A DNA stretch of 64,000 bases from Bog-473 sp963770645 (GTDB taxonomy: Bacteria; Actinomycetota; Acidimicrobiia; Acidimicrobiales; RAAP-2), in assembly GCA_963770645.1 (NCBI GenBank), contig CAVYQL010000004.1, positions 124,001 through 188,000 on the forward strand, given 5' to 3'. This document shows positions 7,704-16,053 of the stretch, piece by piece (position 1 is the first letter of the stretch; every line of letters begins with the position of its first letter). The translations under genes and the position numbers were made by a program. The notes under the pieces were generated by a model. It had not been told where the DNA came from. It ran no database searches and was given only the letters and a program-made list of their open reading frames with translations.

Positions 7704-9116
7704 ATGCGGACCGCTCGCCTCACCCGCCTCTTCGCCGCAGCGCTGTTCGTCTCCTCGGCCACGGCCGCCACCGCGACCGCCGTCGCTGCGGGCGGCGCGC
7801 CAGCAGCCGGTGCCAGCAGCCTCCCGAGTTGCAACCTCAAGGCACTGCAGAACCACAAAGGCTTGGTGACCATCACGTTCTGGAACTCCATGGTGCAGGC
7901 CAACGGCACGACGCTCGCCGCCATCACCAATGCCTTCAACTCCTCGCAGAGCAAGGTGCACGTCACCCTGGTCGACCAGTCGAGCTACGACGACACGTGG
8001 CAGAAGTACGAGGCGGGGCTCACCAACGGCCAGCTGCCTGACGCCGTGCAGCTGGAGGACCAGCGCACCCAGGCCGCCATCGACACCCAGTCGTTCCTGC
8101 CCGTCCAGTCGTGCATGAACGCCGCCAAGTACTCCACGAGCGACTACCTGACGCGGCCGCTCAACTACTGGAAGGTCAACGGGGTGCAGTGGGCCCTCCC
8201 CTTCGCCGTCTCGGCGCCGATCCTCTATTACAACGAGAGCGCCTTCACCAAGGCCGGCCTCAACCCGGCCGACCCGCCGACCACCCTCACCCAGATGCTC
8301 TCCGACGCCAAGGCCCTCAAGGCCTCGGGCAGCGGCATGGGGCTCGTCCTCGACCCCTGGCACCTCGAGACCTGGCTCTCGACGGCGAACTCGCTCTTCG
8401 TGAACAACCAGAACGGTCGCACCAGCCGGGCCACCAAGGGCGTCTTCAACAACAAGACCGCGGTGTCGATCTTCAGCCAGCTCGACCAGTTGGTGACGTC
8501 GGGCGACGCCACGACCAACCCGTCCTCGGGTCCCGACGAGTACGACAACCTCCTCGGCATCGGGAGCGGCAAGTACGGCATGACGATCGAGACGTCGGCT
8601 GCGTTGGGCACCGTGACCCAGCTGCTGGCCGGTGGCCAGTACTCCAACGTCAAGCTCGGCATCGGGCCCTTCCCCGTCTACAGCTCCTCGGTGAAGGGCG
8701 GGATCGAGCCCGGTGGCTCGGGCGTGTACATCTCGGACAAGGTGCCCGCCATCGACCAGGCCGCCGCCTGGATGTACCTGTCCTACCTCTGCAACACGCA
8801 GAGCCAGGCGACGTGGGCCGCCGGCACCGGCTACATCCCGGTGCGCAAGTCCTCGGCCAGCACGGCGACCGTCCAGCACCTGTGGACAACCAGCCCGGGG
8901 TACAAGGTGGCCTACAACGAGATCAACAACGGCGTGAACGACGCGGCGACGCAGGGCTCGGTCATCGGCCCCTACGAGGACGTGCGGACCGACATCGTGA
9001 ACGCCGAGATCTCCATGTACACCCAGGGCGTGTCGCCTTCGAAGGCGGTCTCGACGGCCGAGTCGAACGTGAACCAGACCATCTCGAGCTACAACAGCCG
9101 GCTCGGCGCGAGCTAG
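7704..9116 (+). CDS. extracellular solute-binding protein, family 1 (UgpB type)
   Basis: A 470-residue secreted binding protein that delivers the substrate to the importer. A Sec signal peptide covers about residues 1-33 (Arg-rich start, Ala-rich core, AxA-type end); there is no lipobox Cys directly at the cleavage site, so it may be a soluble or otherwise retained form. The mature part opens with VTITFWNSMVQANG, the hallmark of UgpB-like family 1 proteins, and later contains AAWMYLSYLCNTQSQATWAAGTGYIP-like text typical of the C-terminal lobe. It is the last gene of the four-gene importer, 26 bases after the permease. Confidence 0.92.
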   Translation: MRTARLTRLFAAALFVSSATAATATAVAAGGAPAAGASSLPSCNLKALQNHKGLVTITFWNSMVQANGTTLAAITNAFNSSQSKVHVTLVDQSSYDDTWQKYEAGLTNGQLPDAVQLEDQRTQAAIDTQSFLPVQSCMNAAKYSTSDYLTRPLNYWKVNGVQWALPFAVSAPILYYNESAFTKAGLNPADPPTTLTQMLSDAKALKASGSGMGLVLDPWHLETWLSTANSLFVNNQNGRTSRATKGVFNNKTAVSIFSQLDQLVTSGDATTNPSSGPDEYDNLLGIGSGKYGMTIETSAALGTVTQLLAGGQYSNVKLGIGPFPVYSSSVKGGIEPGGSGVYISDKVPAIDQAAAWMYLSYLCNTQSQATWAAGTGYIPVRKSSASTATVQHLWTTSPGYKVAYNEINNGVNDAATQGSVIGPYEDVRTDIVNAEISMYTQGVSPSKAVSTAESNVNQTISSYNSRLGAS

Positions 9117-9156
9117 CGCCGGCCAGCCGCAGACGGCGGCGAAAGGAAGGCCGACG

Positions 9157-10206
9157 GTGACAATCGAGGTGGCTCGCCGCTACGAGCAGATCAGCCCCAA
9201 GTCCTACGAGCACCCGGCCGACAAGGCGGCCACCTCAGCGCTGCACTCGGTGCCGCTCCTCGACACGGTGGTGAAGCGCCTCACCGATCTCGGGCACGAG
9301 CGGCGCCTGCGCCAGATCGTGATGGGCAACGCCATCCGCCTCGGGCCCAACCAGGTTCCCGACGCGTGGGCCGCCTATGTGCGCTGCGCCGGCATCCTCG
9401 ACATCGCCGAGGTGCCCGACCTCTACCTCATCAACAGCCCGGACATCAACGCCATGACGATCGGCGCGAAGACGCCCATCGTCATCATCAACTCGTCCAT
9501 GATCCGATCCTTCGATCCGAAGGAGGTGGAGACGGTCCTGGCGCACGAGGTGGCCCACGTCCTCTCCGAGCACTACTACTACACGACCGCGCTGGTCCTG
9601 CTCAGCCAGTTCCTCCAAGGCGCGCTGCCGCGCTCGCTCCTCCTGGGCCTGCCGGTGCGCGCCATGTACCTCGCGCTCTTGGAATGGGCGCGCGCCGCCG
9701 AGCTGACGGCGGACCGCGCCGCGGCGCTGGTGATGGCCGACCCGTTGCAACCCTGCCGTGTCCTGATGCAGCTGGCCGGCGGATCGGTGCCCGGCATGAA
9801 CTTCGACGCATTCATGGAGCAGGCGAACGACTACGAGAGCGAGGACGACCTGTTCTCGCGCCATGCGCGCTTCTGGTCCGAGCTCAACCTCACGCATCCC
9901 GTCGCGGTGCGCCGGGTCAAGGAGCTCATGGAGTGGGTCCACACCGGCGCCTACGACCGCATCCGCGACGGCGACTACGCGCGGCGGGGCCACGAGCCCC
10001 CGCCCTCGGAGGAGTTCGAGGACGCCGTGGCGCACTACCGGGAGCGCTTCTCTCGGATCTTGGACCGGGCGGCCGGCGGCGTCCAAGAGATGGGCCGCCG
10101 CCTCGGGAGCTGGCTCGAGCGCTTCCAGAACAGCGGAGCCGACGGCGTCGACGTCGACCCCGACGTTGACGACGACATCGACGAGCCCGGCGGCGCCGAA
10201 GAGTGA
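9157..10206 (+). CDS. M48 family metallopeptidase
   Basis: A 349-residue zinc protease related to HtpX/Ste24. The zinc site is HEVAH (130-134) with the third ligand in AELTAD (Glu182). One hydrophobic stretch follows the HExxH motif (about 142-175), suggesting membrane association; the C-terminal 50 residues are acidic with Asp/Val repeats. GTG 9157 has AAGGAAGG about seven bases upstream. It lies 40 bases after the binding-protein gene and may share its transcript, but a functional link is not obvious. Its target is unknown. Confidence 0.88.
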   Translation: MTIEVARRYEQISPKSYEHPADKAATSALHSVPLLDTVVKRLTDLGHERRLRQIVMGNAIRLGPNQVPDAWAAYVRCAGILDIAEVPDLYLINSPDINAMTIGAKTPIVIINSSMIRSFDPKEVETVLAHEVAHVLSEHYYYTTALVLLSQFLQGALPRSLLLGLPVRAMYLALLEWARAAELTADRAAALVMADPLQPCRVLMQLAGGSVPGMNFDAFMEQANDYESEDDLFSRHARFWSELNLTHPVAVRRVKELMEWVHTGAYDRIRDGDYARRGHEPPPSEEFEDAVAHYRERFSRILDRAAGGVQEMGRRLGSWLERFQNSGADGVDVDPDVDDDIDEPGGAEE

Positions 10207-10217
10207 GTGCCGCCAGG

Positions 10218-10238
10218 CCCAGGCGGCCCACGCCTGGG
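10218..10238 (+). terminator. GC hairpin after the M48 gene
   Basis: CCCAGGCG and CGCCTGGG form a perfect 8-bp stem with a 5-base loop, 11 bases after the stop codon. No T tract follows. Confidence 0.55.
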
Positions 10239-10365
10239 TAGCCCGAAAATAAGGCCGAAAGTCACCCCACGACCGGAGAACCGCCATTGTCGCGACCCGG
10301 TTAGGTACCATCGCTCACCGGACTGAACTCCGCGTTGCGCCAAGCGCGTGGTGGAGGAACTGACA

Positions 10366-11304
10366 TTGGCGATGCAGGACACCGACACGGTAGGGATCTC
10401 CGCCTACCGCGCCGTGTTCGAGCACGCCACCGACGGCATGCTCTTCGCGGCAGCCAACGGGCGTATCACCGCGGCCAACCCCGCCGCGTGCGCCATGCTC
10501 GCCATGACGGCCGAGGAGCTCTGCGCCCTGGGCTACGACGACCTCGTCGACCGCGAGGACCCGCGCTGGCAGCTGGCGGTGGCCGAGCGGGACCGGAGCG
10601 GCACCTCGGTCGGCGTCGTTCGCCTGCGCCACGGCGGCGGGCGCTACGTCGAGCTCGAGACAACGAGCCGTCGCCTGCACGACGCCGACGGCTCCGTCCG
10701 CCTCTTCAGCGTCCTGCGCGACATCAGCAGCCAGATCGAGATCGAACGAGAGATGGAGGAACTGAGCGCGCGGCTGCTGGCGCTGTCGCGCACTGACGAG
10801 CTGACCGGGTTCCAGAACCGGCGTGGCCTGACCACCGCCGGGGCGACGCTGCTGCAGATGGCCGACGCCCAGAGCGGCGAGGTCCGGGTCCTCTTCGTCG
10901 ACGTCGGCAACGTCAAGGAGCTCAACGAGCGGGTCGGCCACCAGGCGGGCGACGCGGCGATTCAGGCCGTGGCGCGGGCGCTGAGCGTGACGTTCCGCAA
11001 GGTCGACGTGCTGGCCCGCATCGGGGGCACCGTCTTCTTGGCCGTGGCGCTCAACCTCGACGGCGCCGAGTGCGAGACCATCACCAGCCGCGTCATGGAG
11101 CACGTCTGGGCGCCCGAGACAACCGAGTTCGTCGGGGCCCCCGTCGAGGTGTCCTTCGGCTGGACGACCCGCCCCGCGGGCACCCGTTACACCCTCGATG
11201 AGCTGGTGGCGCGTTCGGACCGGGCCATGCTCGAGGCCCGCGACGCCCGTGTGGCGGCCTCCGCACCGGCCCGTGAACCGACCCGTCCCAGTTCAGGAGC
11301 CTGA
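10366..11304 (+). CDS. PAS protein with degenerate GGDEF domain
   Basis: A 312-residue cytoplasmic protein: PAS sensor domain (about 10-125), a short helical linker, then a GGDEF-type domain opening with LSRTDELTGFQNRRGL and containing LFVDVGNVKELNERVGH. The catalytic loop reads RIGGTVFL where active diguanylate cyclases have GG(D/E)EF, so the two acidic catalytic residues are absent and synthesis of cyclic di-GMP is unlikely. It may instead bind a nucleotide or act as a regulator. The frame is open to GTG 10348, but GGAGGA at 10353-10358 ideally serves TTG 10366; ATG 10372 is another option. Confidence 0.8.
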   Translation: MAMQDTDTVGISAYRAVFEHATDGMLFAAANGRITAANPAACAMLAMTAEELCALGYDDLVDREDPRWQLAVAERDRSGTSVGVVRLRHGGGRYVELETTSRRLHDADGSVRLFSVLRDISSQIEIEREMEELSARLLALSRTDELTGFQNRRGLTTAGATLLQMADAQSGEVRVLFVDVGNVKELNERVGHQAGDAAIQAVARALSVTFRKVDVLARIGGTVFLAVALNLDGAECETITSRVMEHVWAPETTEFVGAPVEVSFGWTTRPAGTRYTLDELVARSDRAMLEARDARVAASAPAREPTRPSSGA

Positions 11305-11376
11305 TTCAGCCCGAGACCGGGTCATACCCGACTAACCCGCTTAGATCTAGGAGTCTGCGCGCATTAGAGTCGCCGG

Positions 11377-12438
11377 ATGGATCAAGCCAGGAACTCTCAG
11401 CCCGCACAGCCCGCCACCTCGGCGTCACCGACCACCCGGCGAGCCGTCCGCCGTGCCGGCGCCGTCGGGACCCTCACCATGGCGGCCCTGGTGCTCACCG
11501 CGCTCACCGCCGTCCCGGCCGGGGCCCAGGGCGGCACGGTCAACCTGGTCGCCTATTCGACGCCCAAGCCGGCCTATACCGTCTTGGACACGGACTTCGC
11601 CAAGACCAAGGCGGGCGCCGGCGTCACGATCTCGCCCTCCTTCGGGCCCTCGGGCACACAGGCCACGGCCGTGGTCGACGGGCTGCCCGCCGATCTCGTC
11701 AACCTGTCCCTCGAGCCCGACATGGCAAAGCTCGTCAAGGCCGGCCTCGTGTCGAGCAGCTGGGACGACACGCCCACGAAGGGCATGGTGACCGACTCCA
11801 TCGTCTCGTTCATCGTGCGTCCGGGGAACCCCAAGCACATCACGACGTGGGCCGACCTGGTGAAGTCCGGCGTGCAGGTGATTACGCCGAACGTGTTCAG
11901 CTCCGGCAGCGCGAAGTGGAACATCATGGCCGCCTACGGCGCCGAGGTGAAGCAGGGCAAGTCCCCGGCGCAGGCCGAGGCCTACCTCTCCGAGCTCCTG
12001 CACCACGCCGTTGCCCAGCCCTCGAGTGCCAGCGCCGCGCTGCAGACATTCCTCTCGGGCCAAGGTGACGTGCTCCTCGACTACGAGGACGACGCGCTCT
12101 ACGCCAAGAAGCAGGGCGAGCCGGTGCAGATCGTCACCCCGCCACAGACGATCCTCATTCAGAACCCGATCGCGGTGACCAAGACCGCGAGCCCGGCGGC
12201 AAAGGCCTTCTTGGCCTACCTGGTCTCCCCCGCCGGCCAGACCGTCTGGGGCCAGGAGGGCTACCGCCCGGTGCTGCCCTCGGTCGCAGCGAAGTTCCAC
12301 TTCCCGGCGCCCAAGACGCTCTTCACCATCAACAGCCTTGGCGGCTGGACATCGGTGAACACGAAGTTCTTCGACCCCGAGACGGGCATCGTGGCCAAGG
12401 ACGAGCAGTCGCTCGGCGTGTCCACGGCCAGCGGATAA
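11377..12438 (+). CDS. cysP: sulfate/thiosulfate-binding protein
   Basis: A 353-residue periplasmic-type binding protein of the Sbp/CysP family, first gene of the sulfate importer. A signal peptide runs to about residue 52 (GAQG end, preceded by a long Ala/Leu core). Family phrases seen are LVAYSTPKPAY, FGPSGTQATAVVDGLPADLVNLSLEPDMAKL, SSGSAKWNIMAAYGA and DVLLDYEDDAL. These belong to the sulfate-binding lobe contacts. Whether sulfate, thiosulfate or both are bound cannot be told. Genes for both permeases and the ATPase follow on the same strand. Confidence 0.92.
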   Translation: MDQARNSQPAQPATSASPTTRRAVRRAGAVGTLTMAALVLTALTAVPAGAQGGTVNLVAYSTPKPAYTVLDTDFAKTKAGAGVTISPSFGPSGTQATAVVDGLPADLVNLSLEPDMAKLVKAGLVSSSWDDTPTKGMVTDSIVSFIVRPGNPKHITTWADLVKSGVQVITPNVFSSGSAKWNIMAAYGAEVKQGKSPAQAEAYLSELLHHAVAQPSSASAALQTFLSGQGDVLLDYEDDALYAKKQGEPVQIVTPPQTILIQNPIAVTKTASPAAKAFLAYLVSPAGQTVWGQEGYRPVLPSVAAKFHFPAPKTLFTINSLGGWTSVNTKFFDPETGIVAKDEQSLGVSTASG

Positions 12439-12480
12439 CGGATAGCGGATAGCAGGCCAGCAGGGTCGTAGGTCAGGGAC

Positions 12481-13407
12481 GTGGGCGCATCGGTCGCCGA
12501 CCTGGGTCTCCCGGGCGGTCAGCCGGGCCCGCCCGCGGAACCCGCCGACCGCAGGCCGGGGCGCAGTCAGTGGCGTCGTCAGCCCCCCACGACGCCACCC
12601 GGCGCCCTGGCCGCGGCGGGTCGGGTCGGCCGCCGCCTCGGCGGCCCCGCCCTCGCCGTCACCTACCTGTCGCTGCTCGTCCTCCTCCCGCTGGCGGCGC
12701 TCCTCACCAACGCCTTCAGCGGAGGATGGAGTGCCTTCTGGTCAGCCGTCACCCAACCCGAGGCGGTGGCCGCACTCGAGCTGACGCTGGCGTCGTCGGC
12801 CATCGTGGCCGTGATCAACTCCATCGCCGGCCTTGCCATCGCCTTCGTCCTGGTGCGCGACGACTTCCGCGGCAAGGCGCTGTTGAGCGCGGTGATCGAC
12901 CTGCCCTTCGCCTTGCCCACGATCGTGGCCGGCCTCACGCTGCTGGCGCTCTACGGCGCCGACAGCCCCTTTCACGTCAATTTGGCGGGGACCCGGTTTG
13001 GTGTCGCCGCCGCGCTGCTCTTCGTCACGCTGCCCTTCTGCGTCCGCAGCGTCCAACCGGTGCTGGCCGAGCTCGATGCGGAGACCGAAGAGGCCGCGTC
13101 CTCCCTCGGCGCCAGCCCGCGCCAGGTGCTCGGCCGCATCGTCCTGCCGAGCATCTTGCCGGCGGTCCTCGCCGGCGCCGGCCTCGCCTTCGCCCGCGCC
13201 GTGGGCGAGTACGGCTCGATCGTGCTCATCTCGGGCAATATCCCGTTCAAGACCGAGGTGGCCTCGTCGTACATCTTCAGCCTCTCCCAGAGCGGGGATC
13301 TCCCAGGAGCGAGTGCCGTCTCGGTGGTGCTGGTGGCCATCGCACTGGTCGTGCTCATCGCCATCGGCTGGGCCCGCCGGCGCTTCGACGTCCCGGATGC
13401 AGTGTGA
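12481..13407 (+). CDS. cysT: sulfate ABC transporter permease CysT
   Basis: A 308-residue inner-membrane permease. Six helices begin near residue 58 (LAVTYLSLLVLLPLAALLTNAF). The EAA loop is seen as EEAASSLGASPRQVLGRIVLPSILPA, and GEYGSIVLISGNIP is the diagnostic CysT phrase. The first 55 residues are a Gly/Pro/Arg-rich, unconserved tail, and no good ribosome-binding site precedes GTG 12481, so translation may start further in. Its stop overlaps the GTG start of cysW. Confidence 0.92.
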   Translation: MGASVADLGLPGGQPGPPAEPADRRPGRSQWRRQPPTTPPGALAAAGRVGRRLGGPALAVTYLSLLVLLPLAALLTNAFSGGWSAFWSAVTQPEAVAALELTLASSAIVAVINSIAGLAIAFVLVRDDFRGKALLSAVIDLPFALPTIVAGLTLLALYGADSPFHVNLAGTRFGVAAALLFVTLPFCVRSVQPVLAELDAETEEAASSLGASPRQVLGRIVLPSILPAVLAGAGLAFARAVGEYGSIVLISGNIPFKTEVASSYIFSLSQSGDLPGASAVSVVLVAIALVVLIAIGWARRRFDVPDAV

Positions 13408-14224
13408 GGGGCTCCCGCTGGCGCCTGCCGCTGCGCTTCGGCGCGCTCTTCTACCTCGGCCTGCTCATCCTGTTGCCTGTCGGCACGGTGTTCTTCCGCG
13501 CCTTCCAGCACGGACTCGGCACGGCGTGGGATGCATTCACCGCGCCGGACGCACTGCACGCGCTGTTGCTCACGCTGATCGTGGCGGCAATCGCCGTGCC
13601 GCTCAACACGGTGTTCGGGGTGGGGGTCTCGCTCATTCTGGCCCGGCACCGCTTCCCTGGCGCCTGGCTGCTCGATGCGCTCGTCGACATCCCGCTCGCC
13701 ATCTCCCCCGTCGTCATCGGCCTGGGTCTGATCCTCGTGTACGGCAAGACGGGTTGGTTCGGCAACTGGTTGGCCGCCGCGGCATCACCGTGATCTTCTC
13801 TGTCCCCGGGATCATCATGGCCTCAGCCGCCGTTTCACTTCCCTACGTGGTCCGCGAGGTGCTGCCGGTGTTGCAGGAGATCGGCACCGAGCAGGAGCAA
13901 GCGGCCGGCACGCTCGGCGCCGGGCCGCTCTCGGTCTTCTGGCGCATCACCCTGCCCAACATCCGCCGTGGCCTGGCCTACGGGGTCACCCTGACCACGG
14001 CCCGCGTGCTGGGCGAGTTCGGTGCGGTGTCCATCGTGTCGGGCGACATCGCCGACAAGACCCAGACCTACACTCAGTTCATCTCCACCAGTATCGACAA
14101 CCTGGATCCCCAGAGTGCGTACGTGGGGGCGGTGGTCCTGTGCCTGGCCGCACTCCTGGTGCTTACGATGCTGACCGTGACCGATCGCCGGCGAGCCGAA
14201 TGGCACTCGAGGGCCACGCTGTGA
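13404..14224 (+). pseudogene. cysW: sulfate ABC transporter permease CysW, frameshifted
   Basis: GTG 13404 overlaps the cysT stop by four bases. The first 130 codons read a normal CysW N-terminus (MRGSRWRLPL..., later PLAISPVVIGLGLILVYGKTGWFGNW), then hit a stop at 13791-13793. The remainder continues in the -1 frame from about 13780 (GITVIFSVPGIIMAS, EQAAGTLGAGPLSVFWRITLPN, GEFGAVSIVSGDI) to 14224. Restoring one missing base within GCCGCCGCGG at about 13778-13788 would give one intact protein of about 273 residues. Both halves are well conserved, so this is either a sequencing/assembly deletion or a very recent mutation. Confidence 0.9.
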
Positions 14225-14234
14225 GAGCGCTGAC

Positions 14235-15305
14235 ATGAGCATCCGCGTCGAAGGAATCTCGAAGCGCTTCGGGGACGCCGTCGCACTCGACGACGTCACC
14301 CTCGAGGTCGAGTCGGGTTCGCTCACGGCACTGCTCGGCCCGAGCGGCGGCGGCAAGTCGACGCTGCTACGCATCATCGCCGGACTCGACACGCCCGACA
14401 CGGGCACGGTCCGGATCGAGGGCGAGGACCTCACGGGCACGCCGGCCCGCAGGCGTGGCGTCGGGTTCTGCTTCCAGCACTACGCGCCCTTCCGCCACCT
14501 GACCGTGCGGCGCAACGTGGCGTTCGGCCTCGAGGTCAGGCGCCGCCCCAAGGGTGAGATCAAGGCCCGCGTCGACGAGCTCCTCGAGCTCGTGGGCCTG
14601 GCCCACCTGGGCGACCGCTACCCCTCGCAGCTCTCGGGCGGACAGCGTCAGCGCATGGCGCTGGCGCGGGCGCTGGCGATCGAGCCCAAGGTGCTGCTGC
14701 TCGACGAGCCCTTCGGCGCCCTCGACGCCCAGGTGCGCACCCAGCTGCGCCAGTGGCTACGCGACCTGCACGACACGCTGCACGTGACCACCGTCCTGGT
14801 GACCCACGACCAGGAGGAGGCCATGGAGGTGGCCGACCGGCTCGCCATCATCAACCACGGCCACCTCGAACAGGTGGGCACACCCGCGGACATGTACGAC
14901 CATCCCTCCAACGAGTTCGTGCTCACGTTCCTCGGGCCCGCCACGCGGCTGGGCGGCCAGTGGGTCCGGCCCCACGATCTCGCGGTGCACCGCGACGAGG
15001 GAGTCCGGCCGGATGATCCCCGCGCCGTGCCCGGCACGGTGGCGCGCGTGACCCACCTCGGTTTCGAGGTCAAGGTCGACGTCACCCTCGACGATGGCGC
15101 CTGCTGGGTCCAGCTGAGCCGCGGCACGGCGGCCGACCTCGACCTCGCTCCCGGGCAGCGCATCTGGATCGTGCCCCCGCAGCGCACGAGCGCGCACCAA
15201 GAGACTGAGGCTGGCGCTGGCTCCGGGGCTGAGTCCCCCCCGGCGTCTGAGTCGCCCTCCTCGGAGACGACGGCGCAGGCCGGTCGCCCCGCAGAGGTGT
15301 CATAG
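14235..15305 (+). CDS. cysA: sulfate/thiosulfate import ATPase CysA
   Basis: A 356-residue ATPase that drives the CysPTW importer. Walker A GPSGGGKS (35-42), signature LSGGQRQRMALARAL, Walker B LLLDEPFGALD, switch His in LVTHDQEEAMEVA. A TOBE-type domain follows from about residue 235 (WVRPHDLAVHRD). The last 40 residues are Glu/Ser/Pro-rich and probably unstructured. It starts ten bases after cysW, completing a cysP-T-W-A operon. Confidence 0.95.
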   Translation: MSIRVEGISKRFGDAVALDDVTLEVESGSLTALLGPSGGGKSTLLRIIAGLDTPDTGTVRIEGEDLTGTPARRRGVGFCFQHYAPFRHLTVRRNVAFGLEVRRRPKGEIKARVDELLELVGLAHLGDRYPSQLSGGQRQRMALARALAIEPKVLLLDEPFGALDAQVRTQLRQWLRDLHDTLHVTTVLVTHDQEEAMEVADRLAIINHGHLEQVGTPADMYDHPSNEFVLTFLGPATRLGGQWVRPHDLAVHRDEGVRPDDPRAVPGTVARVTHLGFEVKVDVTLDDGACWVQLSRGTAADLDLAPGQRIWIVPPQRTSAHQETEAGAGSGAESPPASESPSSETTAQAGRPAEVS

Positions 15306-15324
15306 CCCTCAGCTGCCGACGCTC

Positions 15325-15388
15325 ACGGCACGGGCGCACGGCACGGGGCGCACGGCACGGGGCGCACGGCACGGGGCGCACGGCACGA
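15325..15388. repeat. 14-bp tandem repeat after cysA
   Basis: About four units of GGCACGGGGCGCAC in tandem; the first lacks one G and the last is degenerate. Confidence 0.85.
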
Positions 15389-15392
15389 GCGC

Positions 15393-15432
15393 GTGACGGC
15401 GGGCCTGCCCGAGGCACACCCGCCGTCACTTT
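15393..15432 (+). terminator. terminator of the cysPTWA operon
   Basis: GTGACGGCGGG (15393-15403) and CCCGCCGTCAC (15419-15429) form a perfect 11-bp stem with a 15-base loop, followed by TTT. It lies about 90 bases after cysA. Confidence 0.7.
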
Positions 15433-16053
15433 CGGACGTGGCTTCCACCCGACGACATCGAGTGCACCGCGTCCTTCGGATGCGGTGCCGAGGAGGACCG
15501 GCGAGACCTACCGACTCCCTTCGGCGCCGCTGTGTGGCTGCGACGTTAACTTCGGGCCCAAGGCGAAATCAGTTTGTTCACAGACACCCCTATGTTGGAT
15601 TACCCCAGCGTGAACTGATGGTGGACGCCGGGAGCGCCCTCCCCGGAGTGCGCGTGCGCACGACCCGCCCGACGACAACACGGCCACAACGAGATCCCCC
15701 GGTCCGGCCCAAACGGTGCCAAAAACCCTGGCCCGCCCCTCCGACGTAACCTTCACCACACGACCTTTTCCCAGTCCACGAGGCACCTTTACGTGCCGTC
15801 TCGCCCGTCCCCAAGGCGTCTGCCACCGAGCGTCGCCCAGGGGTCTCAAAGCGAGACAGGCAGCACACACGTATGGGACACGGAGTCCCTAGCGTGTCAG
15901 GGTGATGCACCAGGCGGAATGCTCCTTCGCGGGAACAATCGGGGCTGTGCCGCGGCACAGCTCCGTGGCGCGCGCCACCACCGCCGAGACCGCCACGCCC
16001 TCCCACTCGAGCCGGCGCTCGAGCCGGAACCCGAGCCGTAGCCAAGACCTCCC

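Larger units (their letters stand above)
15306..16053. other. 750-bp region without a supported gene
   Basis: It begins with a 14-bp tandem repeat and a terminator hairpin closing the cys operon (listed separately). The rest has several open frames with no recognisable or compositionally gene-like protein. The promoter of the downstream eight-gene cluster must lie in its right half; I cannot point to clear -35/-10 boxes. Confidence 0.6.

Noticed and set aside
11305..11376. Riboswitch upstream of the sulfate importer
   Set aside because: Only about 70 bases separate the genes and no SAM- or other riboswitch-like pairing was seen.
13780..13793. Programmed frameshift in cysW
   Set aside because: No slippery heptamer or downstream structure stands out, and similar single-base breaks occur in three other genes, favouring assembly error.
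15393..15749. 118-codon plus-strand open frame after cysA
   Set aside because: It starts inside the terminator stem, is Arg/Pro-rich and shows no family features.
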